NCBI RefSeq assembly: GCF_002563695.1
Contig: NZ_PDJI01000001.1
Span: 1-64,000 of the forward strand
DNA from: Georgenia soli
Lineage (GTDB): Bacteria; Actinomycetota; Actinomycetes; Actinomycetales; Actinomycetaceae
Reading direction: 5' to 3'
Length of the DNA stretch: 64,000 nucleotides
The position numbers and the translations under genes are program-made. Within the stretch, counting starts at the first letter, position 1. Every line of letters starts with the position of its first letter. Below are positions 1 through 8,845 of this stretch, in pieces. The notes below the pieces were generated by a model. The model saw nothing but the letters and a program-made list of their open reading frames with translations, ran no database searches and was not told the DNA's origin.

Positions 1-2
1 AG

Positions 3-821
3 CAGCGCGGCGGCGTCTACGGCACCGCTCAGCAGATGGCCTCCTGCCTGACCAACCGGCAGGTTGCCGCCTGGGTCACCCCCCAGGGGCCGGCCGACCA
101 CCGGCCGCACTTCGATCCCGCGGCGTTCGTCGCCGACGGTGGCACCCTGTACAGCCTGTCCAAGGAGGGCCGTGGCACCGCCGGCCCACTCGTGACCGCG
201 CTGACCGTCGCCGTCGTCGAGGCCGCCGAGGAGCTCGCCGTCCACTCACCCGGCGGGCGCCTGACCACGCCACTGCTGGCCGTGCTCGACGAGGCCGCGA
301 ACGTGTGCCGGTGGCGAGAGCTGCCGAACCTCTACAGCCACTACGGCTCCCGCGGGATCGTCATCATGACGATCCTGCAGTCCTGGTCCCAGGGCACCGA
401 CGTCTGGGGGGAGTCGGGCATGAAGAAGCTCTGGTCCGCCGCGAACGTGAAAGTTTACGGCGGCGGCGTCTCCGAAGCTGCCTTCCTCGAAGACCTCTCC
501 CGCATCGCCGGCGACTACGACCGCCAGGCCTCCTCCGTGTCCTACGGGCGCGGGCACCGCACCGTCTCCCAGCAGCTGCACCGCGAACGCATCCTCGACG
601 TCGCCGACCTCGCCGCGATGCCCAAGGGCCGCGCCCTCGTCCTCGCCTCCGGCTCCCGCCCCACGCTGATCCGCACCCAGCCCTGGATGACCGGCCCGCA
701 CGCCGAGGCCGTGCGCGCCTCCATCAAGGCCCACGACCCCCAGGCGGCCCGCACCATCGTCGACGCCGAGCGCGAGCTCGCCGTCGTCGACAAGACCCCG
801 AACCCGGTCCCGGCACTGTAA
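3..821 (+). CDS. TraG/VirD4-like conjugative coupling ATPase, C-terminal part
   Basis: Open from the left edge (first full codon at 3), so only the last 272 residues are here. The Walker B-like stretch LLAVLDEAANV and the following region (SHYGSRGIVIMTILQSW) match the TraG/TraD family that couples a relaxosome to a type IV secretion channel and uses ATP to pump DNA. The N-terminal membrane helices and Walker A lie outside the window. The stop at 819-821 is followed 14 bases later by the DUF4913 start, an arrangement common on actinomycete conjugative elements. The family call is firm; whether the full gene is intact cannot be judged. Confidence 0.85.
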   Translation, partial: QRGGVYGTAQQMASCLTNRQVAAWVTPQGPADHRPHFDPAAFVADGGTLYSLSKEGRGTAGPLVTALTVAVVEAAEELAVHSPGGRLTTPLLAVLDEAANVCRWRELPNLYSHYGSRGIVIMTILQSWSQGTDVWGESGMKKLWSAANVKVYGGGVSEAAFLEDLSRIAGDYDRQASSVSYGRGHRTVSQQLHRERILDVADLAAMPKGRALVLASGSRPTLIRTQPWMTGPHAEAVRASIKAHDPQAARTIVDAERELAVVDKTPNPVPAL

Positions 822-835
822 TAGGGAGAACCGTG

Positions 836-1285
836 ATGACCGACGTGCTGAACGGCTGGGACGAGGCCGAAGACCTCATCGACGCCCGCACCGAGCACGC
901 GGGTGACGAAGCAGCGAAGCCGGAGGAGCCCACCCTCTACTACGGCTCCGTCGACGACTTCGTGCGCGAATACCTCCGCCACCTCTACCGCCGCCGCGTC
1001 GGCCCGAACACCTCCGCCAAATGGGCCTCGGAATGGTGGCGCCACCCCGAGGCCATCGTCCGCCTCGAAGCCCTCTGGCGAGCCTGGGAACACCTCCGCC
1101 TCGACCCCGCCACCGGCATGAGCGTCTGGTTGCGAGACCACGCCGACTACCACATGGGCGTCCTGCTCTCCGCAGAGGGTCCCTTCAAGAAGTCCCAGGA
1201 CGAGAACCGTGACGGCGAACCATTGCCGTACACCCCGCCGCCAGCCGGATTGTTCCTGGACGAACGTCCGGAGTCAGCGCAGTGA
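836..1285 (+). CDS. DUF4913 family protein
   Basis: A protein of 149 residues starting at ATG 836 behind a GGGAGA ribosome site, 14 bases after the traG-like stop. The longer open frame to the left is the shadow of traG. The segment YGSVDDFVREYLRHLYRRRVG...WASEWWRHPEAIVRLEALWRAWEHLR...WLRDHADYHMGVL is the typical DUF4913 core of actinobacterial conjugative elements, usually encoded directly after TraG. Function unknown; presumably cytoplasmic, since no signal peptide or membrane segment is visible. It is the last recognisable transfer gene before the catabolic block. Confidence 0.8.
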   Translation: MTDVLNGWDEAEDLIDARTEHAGDEAAKPEEPTLYYGSVDDFVREYLRHLYRRRVGPNTSAKWASEWWRHPEAIVRLEALWRAWEHLRLDPATGMSVWLRDHADYHMGVLLSAEGPFKKSQDENRDGEPLPYTPPPAGLFLDERPESAQ

Positions 1286-1304
1286 GTGCGTACTTCTCGT
1301 GATC

Positions 1305-1319
1305 ACTGACATTGTCAGT
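1305..1319. repeat. Perfect palindrome ACTGAC-ATT-GTCAGT
   Basis: Arms of 6 bp around a 3-bp centre, 20 bp after the DUF4913 stop, in the 150-bp gap between the transfer module and the catabolic genes. It could be an operator, a weak bidirectional hairpin or a recombination scar; nothing else in the gap is informative. Confidence 0.4.
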
Positions 1320-1435
1320 TCTGACCGGTAGACCACTCGGTAGGAGAAACGATCCGAGTGTGTGCCAAGCTGCCTCTAGAGGAACTTGGCAGCGAGGGGG
1401 CACATCCTGCTCGTTCAAGCTGCATGATGCTGTCG

Positions 1436-2332
1436 CTAACGCGGTTGACGCTCAGCGTTGATTGGAGCTGCGCTGAGACGCTCGACCATCTCGACGATCA
1501 GGGGATCGTCCCCGGCACCTTCGTGCACGTCCATGGCATCCGCCACCAAGGATGCCGCAGCCGTAGATACTCGGGCTGCGATGCCGAGTTCGTCCGCGAG
1601 CTTGACCGCGGCTCCAAGGTCTTTATGGGCAATAGCGAGTGATCCGCCGCTTACGTAGTTCGCCCGCCATGCGAGAGGGACCCGATGCTGAAGAGCCCAG
1701 GATGCCCCGCTCGAAGTAGAGACTACGTTGACGATGGTGTCGGGATCGAGCCCTGCCTTGGCGCCAGCTACGACCATCTCCGCAGCCGAGGCAAGAGCGG
1801 TGAAGTACATCGCTTGATTGATCACTTTCATCGTTGCCCCGAGGCCAGCGGTGCCTCCAACAACGACCGGGGATCCCATGGCTTCAAACGCTGGCATCAC
1901 GACAGCAACCGCCTCATCGGAACCAGCGACCATGATCGTGAGGGTGCCGTTGGCTGCGCCCTCGACGCCGCCGCTGACGGGTGCGTCGACCACATGAAAC
2001 TCGCCGGAGGCTCTTTCGGCGACCTCACGGACGAACGAGGGCGAGAGACTGCTCATGCTCACGAGCACGAGATCCCGATGTGCCCCCTCGGCGACGCCTT
2101 CTGGGCCCCAGATGGCACGTTCCGCCTGCGCATCGTTGACAACCATGACGATGACGATCTGGGATCGTGTAGTCAGATCTGCGGCAGACTCCGCAGGTGC
2201 CGCCCCAATCTCCCGAAGGCGGTCCCGAATGTCGGGTCGTGGATCGAAGCCGAGCACACGGTGCCCAGCCTCCACTAGTCGACGGGCCATGTGCTGACCC
2301 ATGTTGCCCATACCGATGACTCCGATGTCCAC
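1436..2332 (-). CDS. 3-hydroxyisobutyrate dehydrogenase-family NAD(P)-dependent oxidoreductase (threonate dehydrogenase-like)
   Basis: 298 residues; GTG start at 2332 with AGGAGA just upstream. The N-terminal Rossmann motif GVIGMGNMGQHMARRL, the substrate-loop motif DAPVSGG and the catalytic-lysine segment MKVINQAM define the beta-hydroxyacid dehydrogenase family. Enzymes of this family (for example LtnD) oxidise threonate or erythronate at C2, which fits the PdxA/DUF1537 pair in the same locus. It is the last gene of a minus-strand operon after the FAD oxidase (3183-4604) and the SDR (2360-3130). A clear but divergent paralogue lies at 42700-43611. The exact substrate is inferred; 3-hydroxyisobutyrate or tartronate semialdehyde are alternatives. 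Confidence 0.82.
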   Translation of the reverse strand: MDIGVIGMGNMGQHMARRLVEAGHRVLGFDPRPDIRDRLREIGAAPAESAADLTTRSQIVIVMVVNDAQAERAIWGPEGVAEGAHRDLVLVSMSSLSPSFVREVAERASGEFHVVDAPVSGGVEGAANGTLTIMVAGSDEAVAVVMPAFEAMGSPVVVGGTAGLGATMKVINQAMYFTALASAAEMVVAGAKAGLDPDTIVNVVSTSSGASWALQHRVPLAWRANYVSGGSLAIAHKDLGAAVKLADELGIAARVSTAAASLVADAMDVHEGAGDDPLIVEMVERLSAAPINAERQPR

Positions 2333-2359
2333 GGCGCTCTCCTCTTCCTAAACCTGGCG

Positions 2360-3130
2360 CTACTGCGCGGTCCATCCGCCGTCGACGAGCAGATGGTGGC
2401 CGGTGACTAGATCGGCACCGTCGGACACCAAGTAGAGGACCGCAGCCGCCACCTCCTCGGTGCGTCCGAGACGTCCGATCGGGATGCGTCGCATCACCTC
2501 GTCGGCGATCTGCGGATCCTGGAACATCTCACGCGCAAGAGGGCTGTCGATGAAGGTCGGGCCCACGGAGTTAACCCTGATCGAGTGAGGTGCCCATTCG
2601 AGCGCAAGGACGCGGGTCATGGCCACGAGGCCGCCCTTGCTCGCCGCGTACACGGCACGCTTGTAGAAGCCGACCTCACCGATCTGCGAGGAAAGGTTGA
2701 CGATCCGACCAGGGCGTCCGAGCTCGATCATCCGCCTAGCCGCGGCTTGCGCCATGAAGAAGCTCGAGCGGAGGTTCAGGTCGAGAACGGCATCCCAGGA
2801 CGCCTCGGTGACGTCGGTCGCCGGCTGCTGGATGTTCGTGCCCGCGCTATTCACGAGGATCTCGACTGGCCCCAGCGCAACCTCGACCTCGCTGACAAGG
2901 TCAGATAATGCGCTGGTTTGCAATACGTCGGCGGCGAACGGCGTCACCGAGCCATCGAGCGGGCTCGAGGCCTCGGCAACGGCCTGCAAACGGTCCGCAT
3001 CGCGACCGACGGCAGCGACGTGGGCACCTGCCTCCGCGAGCGCGAGTGCAATGTGCTCACCGAGCCCTCGGCTGGCGCCCGTGACGATCGCCACGCGACC
3101 GTCGATCCGGAACGACGGTAGATAGGTCAT
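2360..3130 (-). CDS. SDR family oxidoreductase
   Basis: 256 residues, classical short-chain dehydrogenase length. ATG 3130 has AGGAG upstream. The nucleotide motif TGASRGLG (about residues 17-24), the NSAG motif, the active-site serine segment NLSSQIG and YAASK (Tyr/Lys) are all present, so it should be an active NAD(P)H-dependent dehydrogenase or reductase. It lies between the FAD oxidase and the HIBADH-type dehydrogenase with gaps of 52 and 27 bp, so it is probably co-transcribed from the promoter near 4630. Likely acts on a hydroxy acid or sugar acid; the substrate cannot be read from sequence. Confidence 0.85.
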   Translation of the reverse strand: MTYLPSFRIDGRVAIVTGASRGLGEHIALALAEAGAHVAAVGRDADRLQAVAEASSPLDGSVTPFAADVLQTSALSDLVSEVEVALGPVEILVNSAGTNIQQPATDVTEASWDAVLDLNLRSSFFMAQAAARRMIELGRPGRIVNLSSQIGEVGFYKRAVYAASKGGLVAMTRVLALEWAPHSIRVNSVGPTFIDSPLAREMFQDPQIADEVMRRIPIGRLGRTEEVAAAVLYLVSDGADLVTGHHLLVDGGWTAQ

Positions 3131-3182
3131 TGGACTGCTCCTGGGTCAGATCGTCTTCGGTCCGCTCTGGTCCGGATGCTGC

Positions 3183-4604
3183 TCAGTCGAACAACTTCCC
3201 CGGGTTGAGTACGCCGGCGGGGTCGAACGCACGCTTAAGGTCCCGCGCGACCGAAGCTGCGCCCTCGTCGAGCAAGCCGATGTAGGGCTTGCGAGCGAGT
3301 CCGGAGCCGTGGTGGTGGGAGAGTTCTCCACCATTGGCGAGAGTGGTCGTCATCGCGACCTTCCAGATCTCCTCGATGCGTTCCGCGGCGGTCCGATTGT
3401 CGGTTGTGTGCCCGAGGAGGATCACGTACAGGGACGTGCCTTGGTTGTAGATGTGGGAGAAGTGGCCGAGGACCTCGTCGGCGAGCGGAGCGAGCGCGCC
3501 GGTAAGGGCGTCATAAATGGCAGCAATCTCGCTCCAACGGCCCGCGATCTCGATCGTCTCGGCATAGCCGCCCGAGGCGTTGAGGTAAGACTCAACCGTA
3601 GAGAAGTCATAGCGGCGACCCAGCCAGCCTTCGACGGGCTCCGCACCCAATGATTTGGCGCCGAGGTCTCCGATGAGTTCGATGGCTGCGGCGTGCTCCG
3701 CCCGGGCCACGGAGTCGATTCCTTCGTTGCCGAGAAACAGGACAGGTAGGCCCAGGTCGTCGCGACCCGTAGCGTGACGCGCCTCGGTCTCGTCGTAGAG
3801 GCGGACGAGAGACGGTCGCAGGCCCGACTGTGCAAGCGTGCGGATCGCGTCGATGCCGGCCCGCACCGACGGCAGTGTGAAGGCCTCGACGATGGAGGTT
3901 TCCGGGACCGGGAAGATCTTGAGGACGACCTCGGTGATGACGCCCAGCGTTCCCTCCGAGCCGATGAAGATCTGACGAAGATCGGTACCTACAGCTGCGC
4001 GCGGGCGCGCCTCGAGCTTGACGGTCCGACCGTCGGCGAGGACGACGGTGTAGCCGACGACGAGGTCCTCGATGCCGCCGTAGCGCGACGACAGCTGACC
4101 AGTTGCGAAGGTGGCGACCCAACCGCCGGCTGACGAGCGGTTCAGCGACTGCGGGGAATGGCCGAGAGTGAAACCCTGCTCGCGCACATACGCCTCGAGG
4201 TCGTCGCCCCGGACCGCGGCGGGCACGGTAACCGTATGGTTGATCGCGTCGATGACGGGCGTTCCGGTCAGGCCGGTGACATCGAGAAGGATGCCACCGC
4301 GCGACGGCAGCGGCTGTCCGGTGACAGAAGACCCGAGAGCTCGAGTCGTGACCGGCACTCCTCGCTTCGAGGCGTAGCGAAGCACTGCAGCCACATCGTC
4401 GACGGCCTTGACCTTGACCGCGATGTCCGGCATGTGATCGTGCTCGTCGAGCTGCGCCTTCTTAGCCGCAAGCGGCCACCAGTCGTGGCTGTAGGGCTCG
4501 AGCTCGACGGTCGCTGTGATCAACTGATCGGCGGAAACGACGTCCTGCAGATCGCTGCTGAGCTGCGCGAGGGCGTCAGTAGTTGCGAGAGGAGAGTTCG
4601 ACAT
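3183..4604 (-). CDS. FAD-linked oxidase (GlcD / D-lactate dehydrogenase / AGPS-type)
   Basis: 473 residues. The N-terminal half is a PCMH-type FAD-binding domain (VTTRALGSSVTGQPLP...GGILLDVTGL, then GHSPQSLNRSSAGGWVATFATGQLSSRYGGIEDLV). The C-terminal half is the FAD-oxidase C domain ending HHHGSGLARKPYIG...LKRAFDPAGVLNPGKLFD, with the HHH motif expected at the active site. The family oxidises D-2-hydroxy acids (lactate, glycolate) or alkyl-dihydroxyacetone phosphate. First gene of the minus-strand operon; its start faces pdxA-like across a 287-bp divergent promoter region carrying two similar palindromes. The substrate is probably a hydroxy acid of this pathway (inference). Confidence 0.83.
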   Translation of the reverse strand: MSNSPLATTDALAQLSSDLQDVVSADQLITATVELEPYSHDWWPLAAKKAQLDEHDHMPDIAVKVKAVDDVAAVLRYASKRGVPVTTRALGSSVTGQPLPSRGGILLDVTGLTGTPVIDAINHTVTVPAAVRGDDLEAYVREQGFTLGHSPQSLNRSSAGGWVATFATGQLSSRYGGIEDLVVGYTVVLADGRTVKLEARPRAAVGTDLRQIFIGSEGTLGVITEVVLKIFPVPETSIVEAFTLPSVRAGIDAIRTLAQSGLRPSLVRLYDETEARHATGRDDLGLPVLFLGNEGIDSVARAEHAAAIELIGDLGAKSLGAEPVEGWLGRRYDFSTVESYLNASGGYAETIEIAGRWSEIAAIYDALTGALAPLADEVLGHFSHIYNQGTSLYVILLGHTTDNRTAAERIEEIWKVAMTTTLANGGELSHHHGSGLARKPYIGLLDEGAASVARDLKRAFDPAGVLNPGKLFD

Positions 4605-4623
4605 TGAAAGCCTAACGTCGGTT

Positions 4624-4637
4624 TACAGATAACTGAA
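4624..4637 (-). promoter_or_regulatory. Operator/promoter element TTCAG-TTAT-CTGTA before the FAD oxidase
   Basis: Read on the minus strand it is TTCAGTTATCTGTAAACCG, 20 bp before the FAD-oxidase start. It is nearly identical in layout to the plus-strand site at 4748-4761 and to the one at 12278-12295. The TTATCT hexamer may be the -10, with the palindromic CAG/CTG arms overlapping it. Confidence 0.55.
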
Positions 4638-4747
4638 TATTGCTGTGTGCGGGCGGCGCTGTCAAGCGCGCCGGCAAGGGCTCGCGCATCATGCGGCGCC
4701 CTCAAGTCACCTCTTCGCCTAGGTCACCCACTCTCGAATCAGCAATT

Positions 4748-4765
4748 TACAGTAGTCTGTATAAA
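4748..4765 (+). promoter_or_regulatory. Operator/promoter element TACAG-TAGT-CTGTA before the pdxA-like operon
   Basis: A perfect TACAG/CTGTA inverted repeat with a 4-bp centre, followed by TAAACCG. TAGTCT or TATAAA could serve as the -10. The next bases, CTACGGTTGGTGG, recur almost exactly (CTACGGCTGGTGG) after the TRAP-operon site near 12308, which argues for common ancestry and regulation of both promoters. Confidence 0.6.
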
Positions 4766-4817
4766 CCGCTACGGTTGGTGGCGGCACTCACTACCAGAGA
4801 CGACCTTGGGGAGACTG

Positions 4818-4895
4818 ATGAACCGCAAAGCCAGTCAGGCCACCGTCGATGTAGGCGCTGCAATGCGCGCGACGCAAGGGAGGGGCAGCCGATGA
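4818..4895 (+). CDS. 25-residue leader-type ORF overlapping the pdxA-like start
   Basis: ATG 4818 is preceded by GGGGAG at good spacing and encodes MNRKASQATVDVGAAMRATQ plus five residues. Its TGA overlaps the ATG of the pdxA-like gene (ATGA). No family recognised. It may be a leader peptide that couples translation of pdxA, or the tail of a lost gene. It is too short for statistical support; the ribosome site and exact overlap are the only evidence. Confidence 0.4.
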   Translation: MNRKASQATVDVGAAMRATQGRGSR

Positions 4896-5893
4896 CCCTC
4901 CCTATTGCAATCACCATCGGCGACCCTGCAGGCATCGGGCCGGAACTCAGCCTCCGCGTCGCTGCGGATGCAGATTTCCAACCTGACGTCCCGGTCCTCC
5001 TGATCGGGTCCGCCGAGGTCCTGCAGCGCGTGGCGGGCGCCGTCGGCCTAAACGTTTCCGTCTGCGTCGTCGCAGACCCTTCCGAGGCCGCTCGGAAGCC
5101 CGGGGTCGCGTACGTTCTCGACGTGCCAATGGACGGTGTAAGCACCATCACCCCGGGCCAGGTCACGGCCGCAAACGGAGCTGCCGCTGTCGCGGCCATC
5201 GAGCGAAGTGCGGAACTGGCTCTCGCTAGCCAGATCCTCGGCACAGTGTCGGCACCGGCCAACAAGGAAGCGTTTAACGCCGCCGGGCACCACTACGAGG
5301 GCCAGACCGAGATCTACGCGGCACTGACGAATACGACCGCCTTTCACACGCTTCTCATCGGTGGTCCGCTGCGAGTCAGCCTCGTCAGCGCCCACTGCTC
5401 GATGCTAGAAGCCATCCGGCGCGTCCGTGCCGATCGCGTCGAGCGCATCGTCGGCGAGATGCACGAGGCCCTCCGCAACGGGTTCGGGATCGCGACCCCG
5501 CGCATCGGTGTGGCGGGTCTCAACCCGCACGCCGGCGAAAATGGCGTGTTCGGGCGGGAGGAGATCGACGAACTCGCTCCGGCGATCGCCCGGCTGCGCA
5601 ATAGGGGAATCGATGTGAGCGATCCTCTCGCGTCTGACAGCCTCTTCGCAGCGCACGAGGCTGGCCGGTACGACGCGGTCCTCGCTATGTACCACGACCA
5701 GGGCACCATCCCGCTCAAGCGCTTCGGCTACGTGTCCTACTCGGCTGGCCTTCCCATCACGCGTACGACCGCAGGCCACGGCACCGCCTTTGACATCGCA
5801 TGGAAGGGCATCGCAAACCCCGAACTCCTCTCGCGAGCGACAAAGATCGCCGTCGACCTGGGAACCCGACGCCTCGCCACGGAGCGTGCATGA
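4892..5893 (+). CDS. PdxA/PdxA2-like 4-phospho-hydroxyacid dehydrogenase (copy 1)
   Basis: 333 residues from ATG 4892, the start that overlaps the upstream mini-ORF stop. Family motifs: GDPAGIGPE (11-18), GLNPHAGENG.FG (209-221), YHDQG..P.K (267-276) and GHGTAFDIAWKG near the end. The metal-ligand histidines are present at H168 and H268, but the GHTE motif reads EGQTE (Q138). PdxA2 proteins paired with DUF1537 kinases oxidise and decarboxylate threonate/erythronate 4-phosphate to dihydroxyacetone phosphate; the adjacent kinase (next start overlaps this stop) supports that over vitamin B6 synthesis. Belongs to a different subgroup than the copy at 47261. Confidence 0.85.
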   Translation: MTLPIAITIGDPAGIGPELSLRVAADADFQPDVPVLLIGSAEVLQRVAGAVGLNVSVCVVADPSEAARKPGVAYVLDVPMDGVSTITPGQVTAANGAAAVAAIERSAELALASQILGTVSAPANKEAFNAAGHHYEGQTEIYAALTNTTAFHTLLIGGPLRVSLVSAHCSMLEAIRRVRADRVERIVGEMHEALRNGFGIATPRIGVAGLNPHAGENGVFGREEIDELAPAIARLRNRGIDVSDPLASDSLFAAHEAGRYDAVLAMYHDQGTIPLKRFGYVSYSAGLPITRTTAGHGTAFDIAWKGIANPELLSRATKIAVDLGTRRLATERA

Positions 5894-7128
5894 AGCTTGC
5901 GCGAGTCGCCGTCCTCGCGGACGACTTAACCGGCGGCGCCGCCATTGCGGGTGAGATCGCCCGCGACCTCGAGCGGATCGTTGAGGTCCACAGCGGGGCA
6001 CCACCCGAGGACCCATCGGGGCTCGTCGTCGTCGAGACCGGGAGCCGGTATCTTCCACCCGAGGCTGCCCGCGCCCGGGTGCAGCACGAAGTTGCCAGCC
6101 TGCACTCTCGCGGCGCCGACATCCTCATGAAGAAGGTCGACAGCACGCTCAAAGGGAACGTTGCTGTCGAACTTGCCGCATTCGTAGCTTCCGTCCCTGG
6201 CCCGGTCGTCGTGGCGCCGGCATGTCCGGCCGTCGGCCTCCGCATTGTCGACGGCATGCAACAACGCCCCATGGGCGCCGGCACAGACGTCCTTGCGACA
6301 CTTGAGTCCGCTGTACGCGAGACTGTTGACCTGCTGCGACTCGACGATGTTCGGGCCGGAAGTACACGAATCGCTGATGTGATCGCAAAGGCATCAAGTC
6401 GCGTCATTCTGTCGGATGCGACGAGCGATGAGGACCTCCGTTCCGTCGTCCATGGCGCCATCGCGGCCGGCGTTCGCTTCTTCGCCGGTACTTACGGGCT
6501 GGGGGCTGCCCTCGCTGACGCCACCGGACCAAACCTCCTGCCCGTACGGAATGCCTCGGAGCTTAAGGCCGACCGCATCCTCGTCGTCATCGGCTCCGCC
6601 AACCCGGTGACCGACACCCAGCGCAAGGTGCTCAAGGCCTTCGGCGCGAAGGAGTTACTCCTAGACGTGCCGGCCCTATTGCGGGACGCCGCCACCGAAC
6701 ACGGGAGGTTGCTTGATGAGGTCCGCGCGTCAAGCGCGTCCGTGGTCATTGTCCACACTGGGGCTCGAGATTCAGAACGAGCGGTGCGCACACTACGAGA
6801 CGCTGCGGGCTGGAGCGAACGTGATCTTGCCAACGTCATCGCGCCGCCGCTCGTCGACGCAATACGGGCAATGTCATCTGCTGGGGTGTACTTCGTCGGC
6901 GGAGAGACAACGGGCGCGGTAGCCGAACTGCTCGGATGGTCCACGTTCGCAGTCGTCGATGAAGTGACCCCGGGTGTGCCACTAGCCATCGCTCAAGGTG
7001 CACCCAACCCTTTCATCCTCACGAAGCCGGGAGCGTTCGGTGACCCCGATGCATTAGTCGTCGCTATCCAGCGCATGCTCGCTAGTGCGTCCTCTCCGAG
7101 GGCTGCGCACTCGTCGGCTGGACGCTGA
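5890..7128 (+). CDS. DUF1537 four-carbon acid sugar kinase (OtnK/DtnK family, copy 1)
   Basis: 412 residues; ATG 5890 overlaps the pdxA-like stop by 4 bp, so the two are translationally coupled. The N-domain has ADDLTGG (about residues 10-16) and KKVDSTLKGN; the C-domain has FVGGETTGAVAELLG, EVTPGVP and TKPGAFGD, the nucleotide-binding end of the family. Members phosphorylate D-threonate, D-erythronate or 3-oxotetronates at O4 with ATP, giving the substrate for the PdxA2-type enzyme next door. All signature motifs look intact, unlike copy 2 at 46035. The individual substrate cannot be assigned from sequence. Confidence 0.87.
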   Translation: MKLARVAVLADDLTGGAAIAGEIARDLERIVEVHSGAPPEDPSGLVVVETGSRYLPPEAARARVQHEVASLHSRGADILMKKVDSTLKGNVAVELAAFVASVPGPVVVAPACPAVGLRIVDGMQQRPMGAGTDVLATLESAVRETVDLLRLDDVRAGSTRIADVIAKASSRVILSDATSDEDLRSVVHGAIAAGVRFFAGTYGLGAALADATGPNLLPVRNASELKADRILVVIGSANPVTDTQRKVLKAFGAKELLLDVPALLRDAATEHGRLLDEVRASSASVVIVHTGARDSERAVRTLRDAAGWSERDLANVIAPPLVDAIRAMSSAGVYFVGGETTGAVAELLGWSTFAVVDEVTPGVPLAIAQGAPNPFILTKPGAFGDPDALVVAIQRMLASASSPRAAHSSAGR

Positions 7129-7179
7129 TTCAAACTCAATACCGAAGTTCTATCGCTACCCCTTCCAGGAGCCGACTTC

Positions 7180-8844
7180 ATGGAATCCGCCGTCACCGTC
7201 CGTCCCAGCGAACTTGAGATCCGCAACGGTGAGGAGCCGGCCGGTGTCGGCAACTTTGACACGCCGGCCCTGGAGATGGCGAAACGGATCGGCGTCCCGC
7301 GAGAAGGTCGGGATGGTGAGCGGCTCGTCGCCGCCACGCCCGCCACCGTGCAGAAAATCCTCAAACTCGGCTACGACGTCGTTGTCGAGCACGGCGCCGG
7401 AACGGCGGCGACCTTCGCCGACGATGACTACGTCGAGGCCGGCGCCCGGGTCGTCCCCCTAGACGAGGTTTGGGGAAGCGACGTCGTGGTCGCAGTCCAT
7501 GCGCCCGACGACCGGCGGCTCGGGCTTCTACGCGAAGGTGCGGTCCTTGTCGCACAACTATGGCCAGGCGCTCACCCGGACCTCGTGACAACGCTCGCCG
7601 AGCGTGGCGTCACCGCCCTCGCACTCGATGCCGTGCCACGTATCTCGCGCGCCCAGGCGCTCGACACGCTGTCAACCATGTCCAACGTCGCCGGCTACCG
7701 CGCGGTCATCGAGGCCGCCGCAGAGTACCCGGGCATGTTCACAGGCCAGGTCACCGCTGCCGGAAAGATCCCGCCCGCGAACGTGTTCGTCATCGGCGGT
7801 GGCGTTGCCGGGCTCGCGGCGATCGGCACGGCTTCGTCGCTGGGCGCGTCCGTGCGCGCGTTCGACGTGCGCCCTGAGGCCGGTGAGCAGATCGAGTCCA
7901 TGGGCGCCACGTTCGCCCACTTTGCCGCCGGCCAGCAGGAGGTCAGCGGCGACGGGTACGCCCGCGAGCTCGGCGCCGGCCAGGAGGCAGCGACCCTGCG
8001 CCTGTACGCGGAAGAGACAGCGCGGGCCGACATCGTCATCACCACCGCATTGGTGCGCGGTAAGGCGCCGCGGACGATCACATCCGAGATGATCGCGCAG
8101 ATGAAGCCGGGCTCCGTCATCGTCGACCTCGCCGCCTCCGGCGGCGGCAACGCTGAGGGCACCGTGCCGGGCCAGCGCATCGTCACGGACAACGACGTCG
8201 TCATCCTCGGCTACACCGACTTGCCCAGCCGAATGCCGGCCCAAACCTCGCAGCTGTACGGCACTAACATCGTGCACCTCATGGGCCTGCTCACCCCCGG
8301 CAAGGACGGGCAGGTCATGCTCGATCTCGAGGACCCGGTGCAGCGCGGCATGACCATCGCGCACGACGGCGCGGTGCTCTGGCCGCCGCCACCCGTGCAG
8401 GTATCGGCGGCGCCCGCCGCCGATGTGGCGCCCACGAAGAGCGGTGAGGAGCTCGCCGCCGAGGCGGCGGCAGCCACCGTCGCGAAGGCCCGCACCCGGG
8501 GCATCCGCAACACGGTCCTAGCCGGTCTGGGCTTCTTGCTCGCGACGTTGGCGATGACGATCGGTGCCGAGGAGTTCCTCGTGCCCTTCACGGTGTTCGC
8601 GCTTGCGGTCGTCATCGGCTTCTACGTGATCTCGAACGTGAGCCACTCGCTGCACACCCCGCTGATGGCCCAGACCAACGCCGTCTCCGGCATCATCCTC
8701 GTCGGCGCTCTTCTGCAGCTCGGCAACTCTAACCCCGTCGTGACCGTGTTGGCCTTCGTCGCCGCCGCCGTGGCGAGCATCAACATCTTCGGTGGCTTCC
8801 TCGTCTCCCGCCGCATGATCAACATGTTCCGGAAGGACGCGTGA
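7180..8844 (+). CDS. pntA: Proton-translocating NAD(P) transhydrogenase subunit alpha
   Basis: 554 residues; ATG 7180 follows CCAGGAG, though about 34 residues precede the usual N-terminus ([21 protein letters not shown]). Domain I (NAD binding) includes [21 protein letters not shown] near 205-225. The C-terminal ~110 residues contain several hydrophobic helices ([18 protein letters not shown]...), so this is the fused AlnDH-type plus membrane alpha subunit as in E. coli PntA. With PntB it transfers hydride from NADH to NADP+, driven by the proton gradient. Located 51 bp after the kinase, so probably in the same operon, where it would balance NADH made by catabolism against NADPH demand. Confidence 0.92.
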   Translation: MESAVTVRPSELEIRNGEEPAGVGNFDTPALEMAKRIGVPREGRDGERLVAATPATVQKILKLGYDVVVEHGAGTAATFADDDYVEAGARVVPLDEVWGSDVVVAVHAPDDRRLGLLREGAVLVAQLWPGAHPDLVTTLAERGVTALALDAVPRISRAQALDTLSTMSNVAGYRAVIEAAAEYPGMFTGQVTAAGKIPPANVFVIGGGVAGLAAIGTASSLGASVRAFDVRPEAGEQIESMGATFAHFAAGQQEVSGDGYARELGAGQEAATLRLYAEETARADIVITTALVRGKAPRTITSEMIAQMKPGSVIVDLAASGGGNAEGTVPGQRIVTDNDVVILGYTDLPSRMPAQTSQLYGTNIVHLMGLLTPGKDGQVMLDLEDPVQRGMTIAHDGAVLWPPPPVQVSAAPAADVAPTKSGEELAAEAAAATVAKARTRGIRNTVLAGLGFLLATLAMTIGAEEFLVPFTVFALAVVIGFYVISNVSHSLHTPLMAQTNAVSGIILVGALLQLGNSNPVVTVLAFVAAAVASINIFGGFLVSRRMINMFRKDA

Positions 8845-8845
8845 C

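Noticed and set aside
4892..5893. Vitamin B6 biosynthetic PdxA
   Set aside because: The coupled DUF1537 kinase and C4-acid context, and the second such pair at 46035-48247, point to sugar-acid catabolism.
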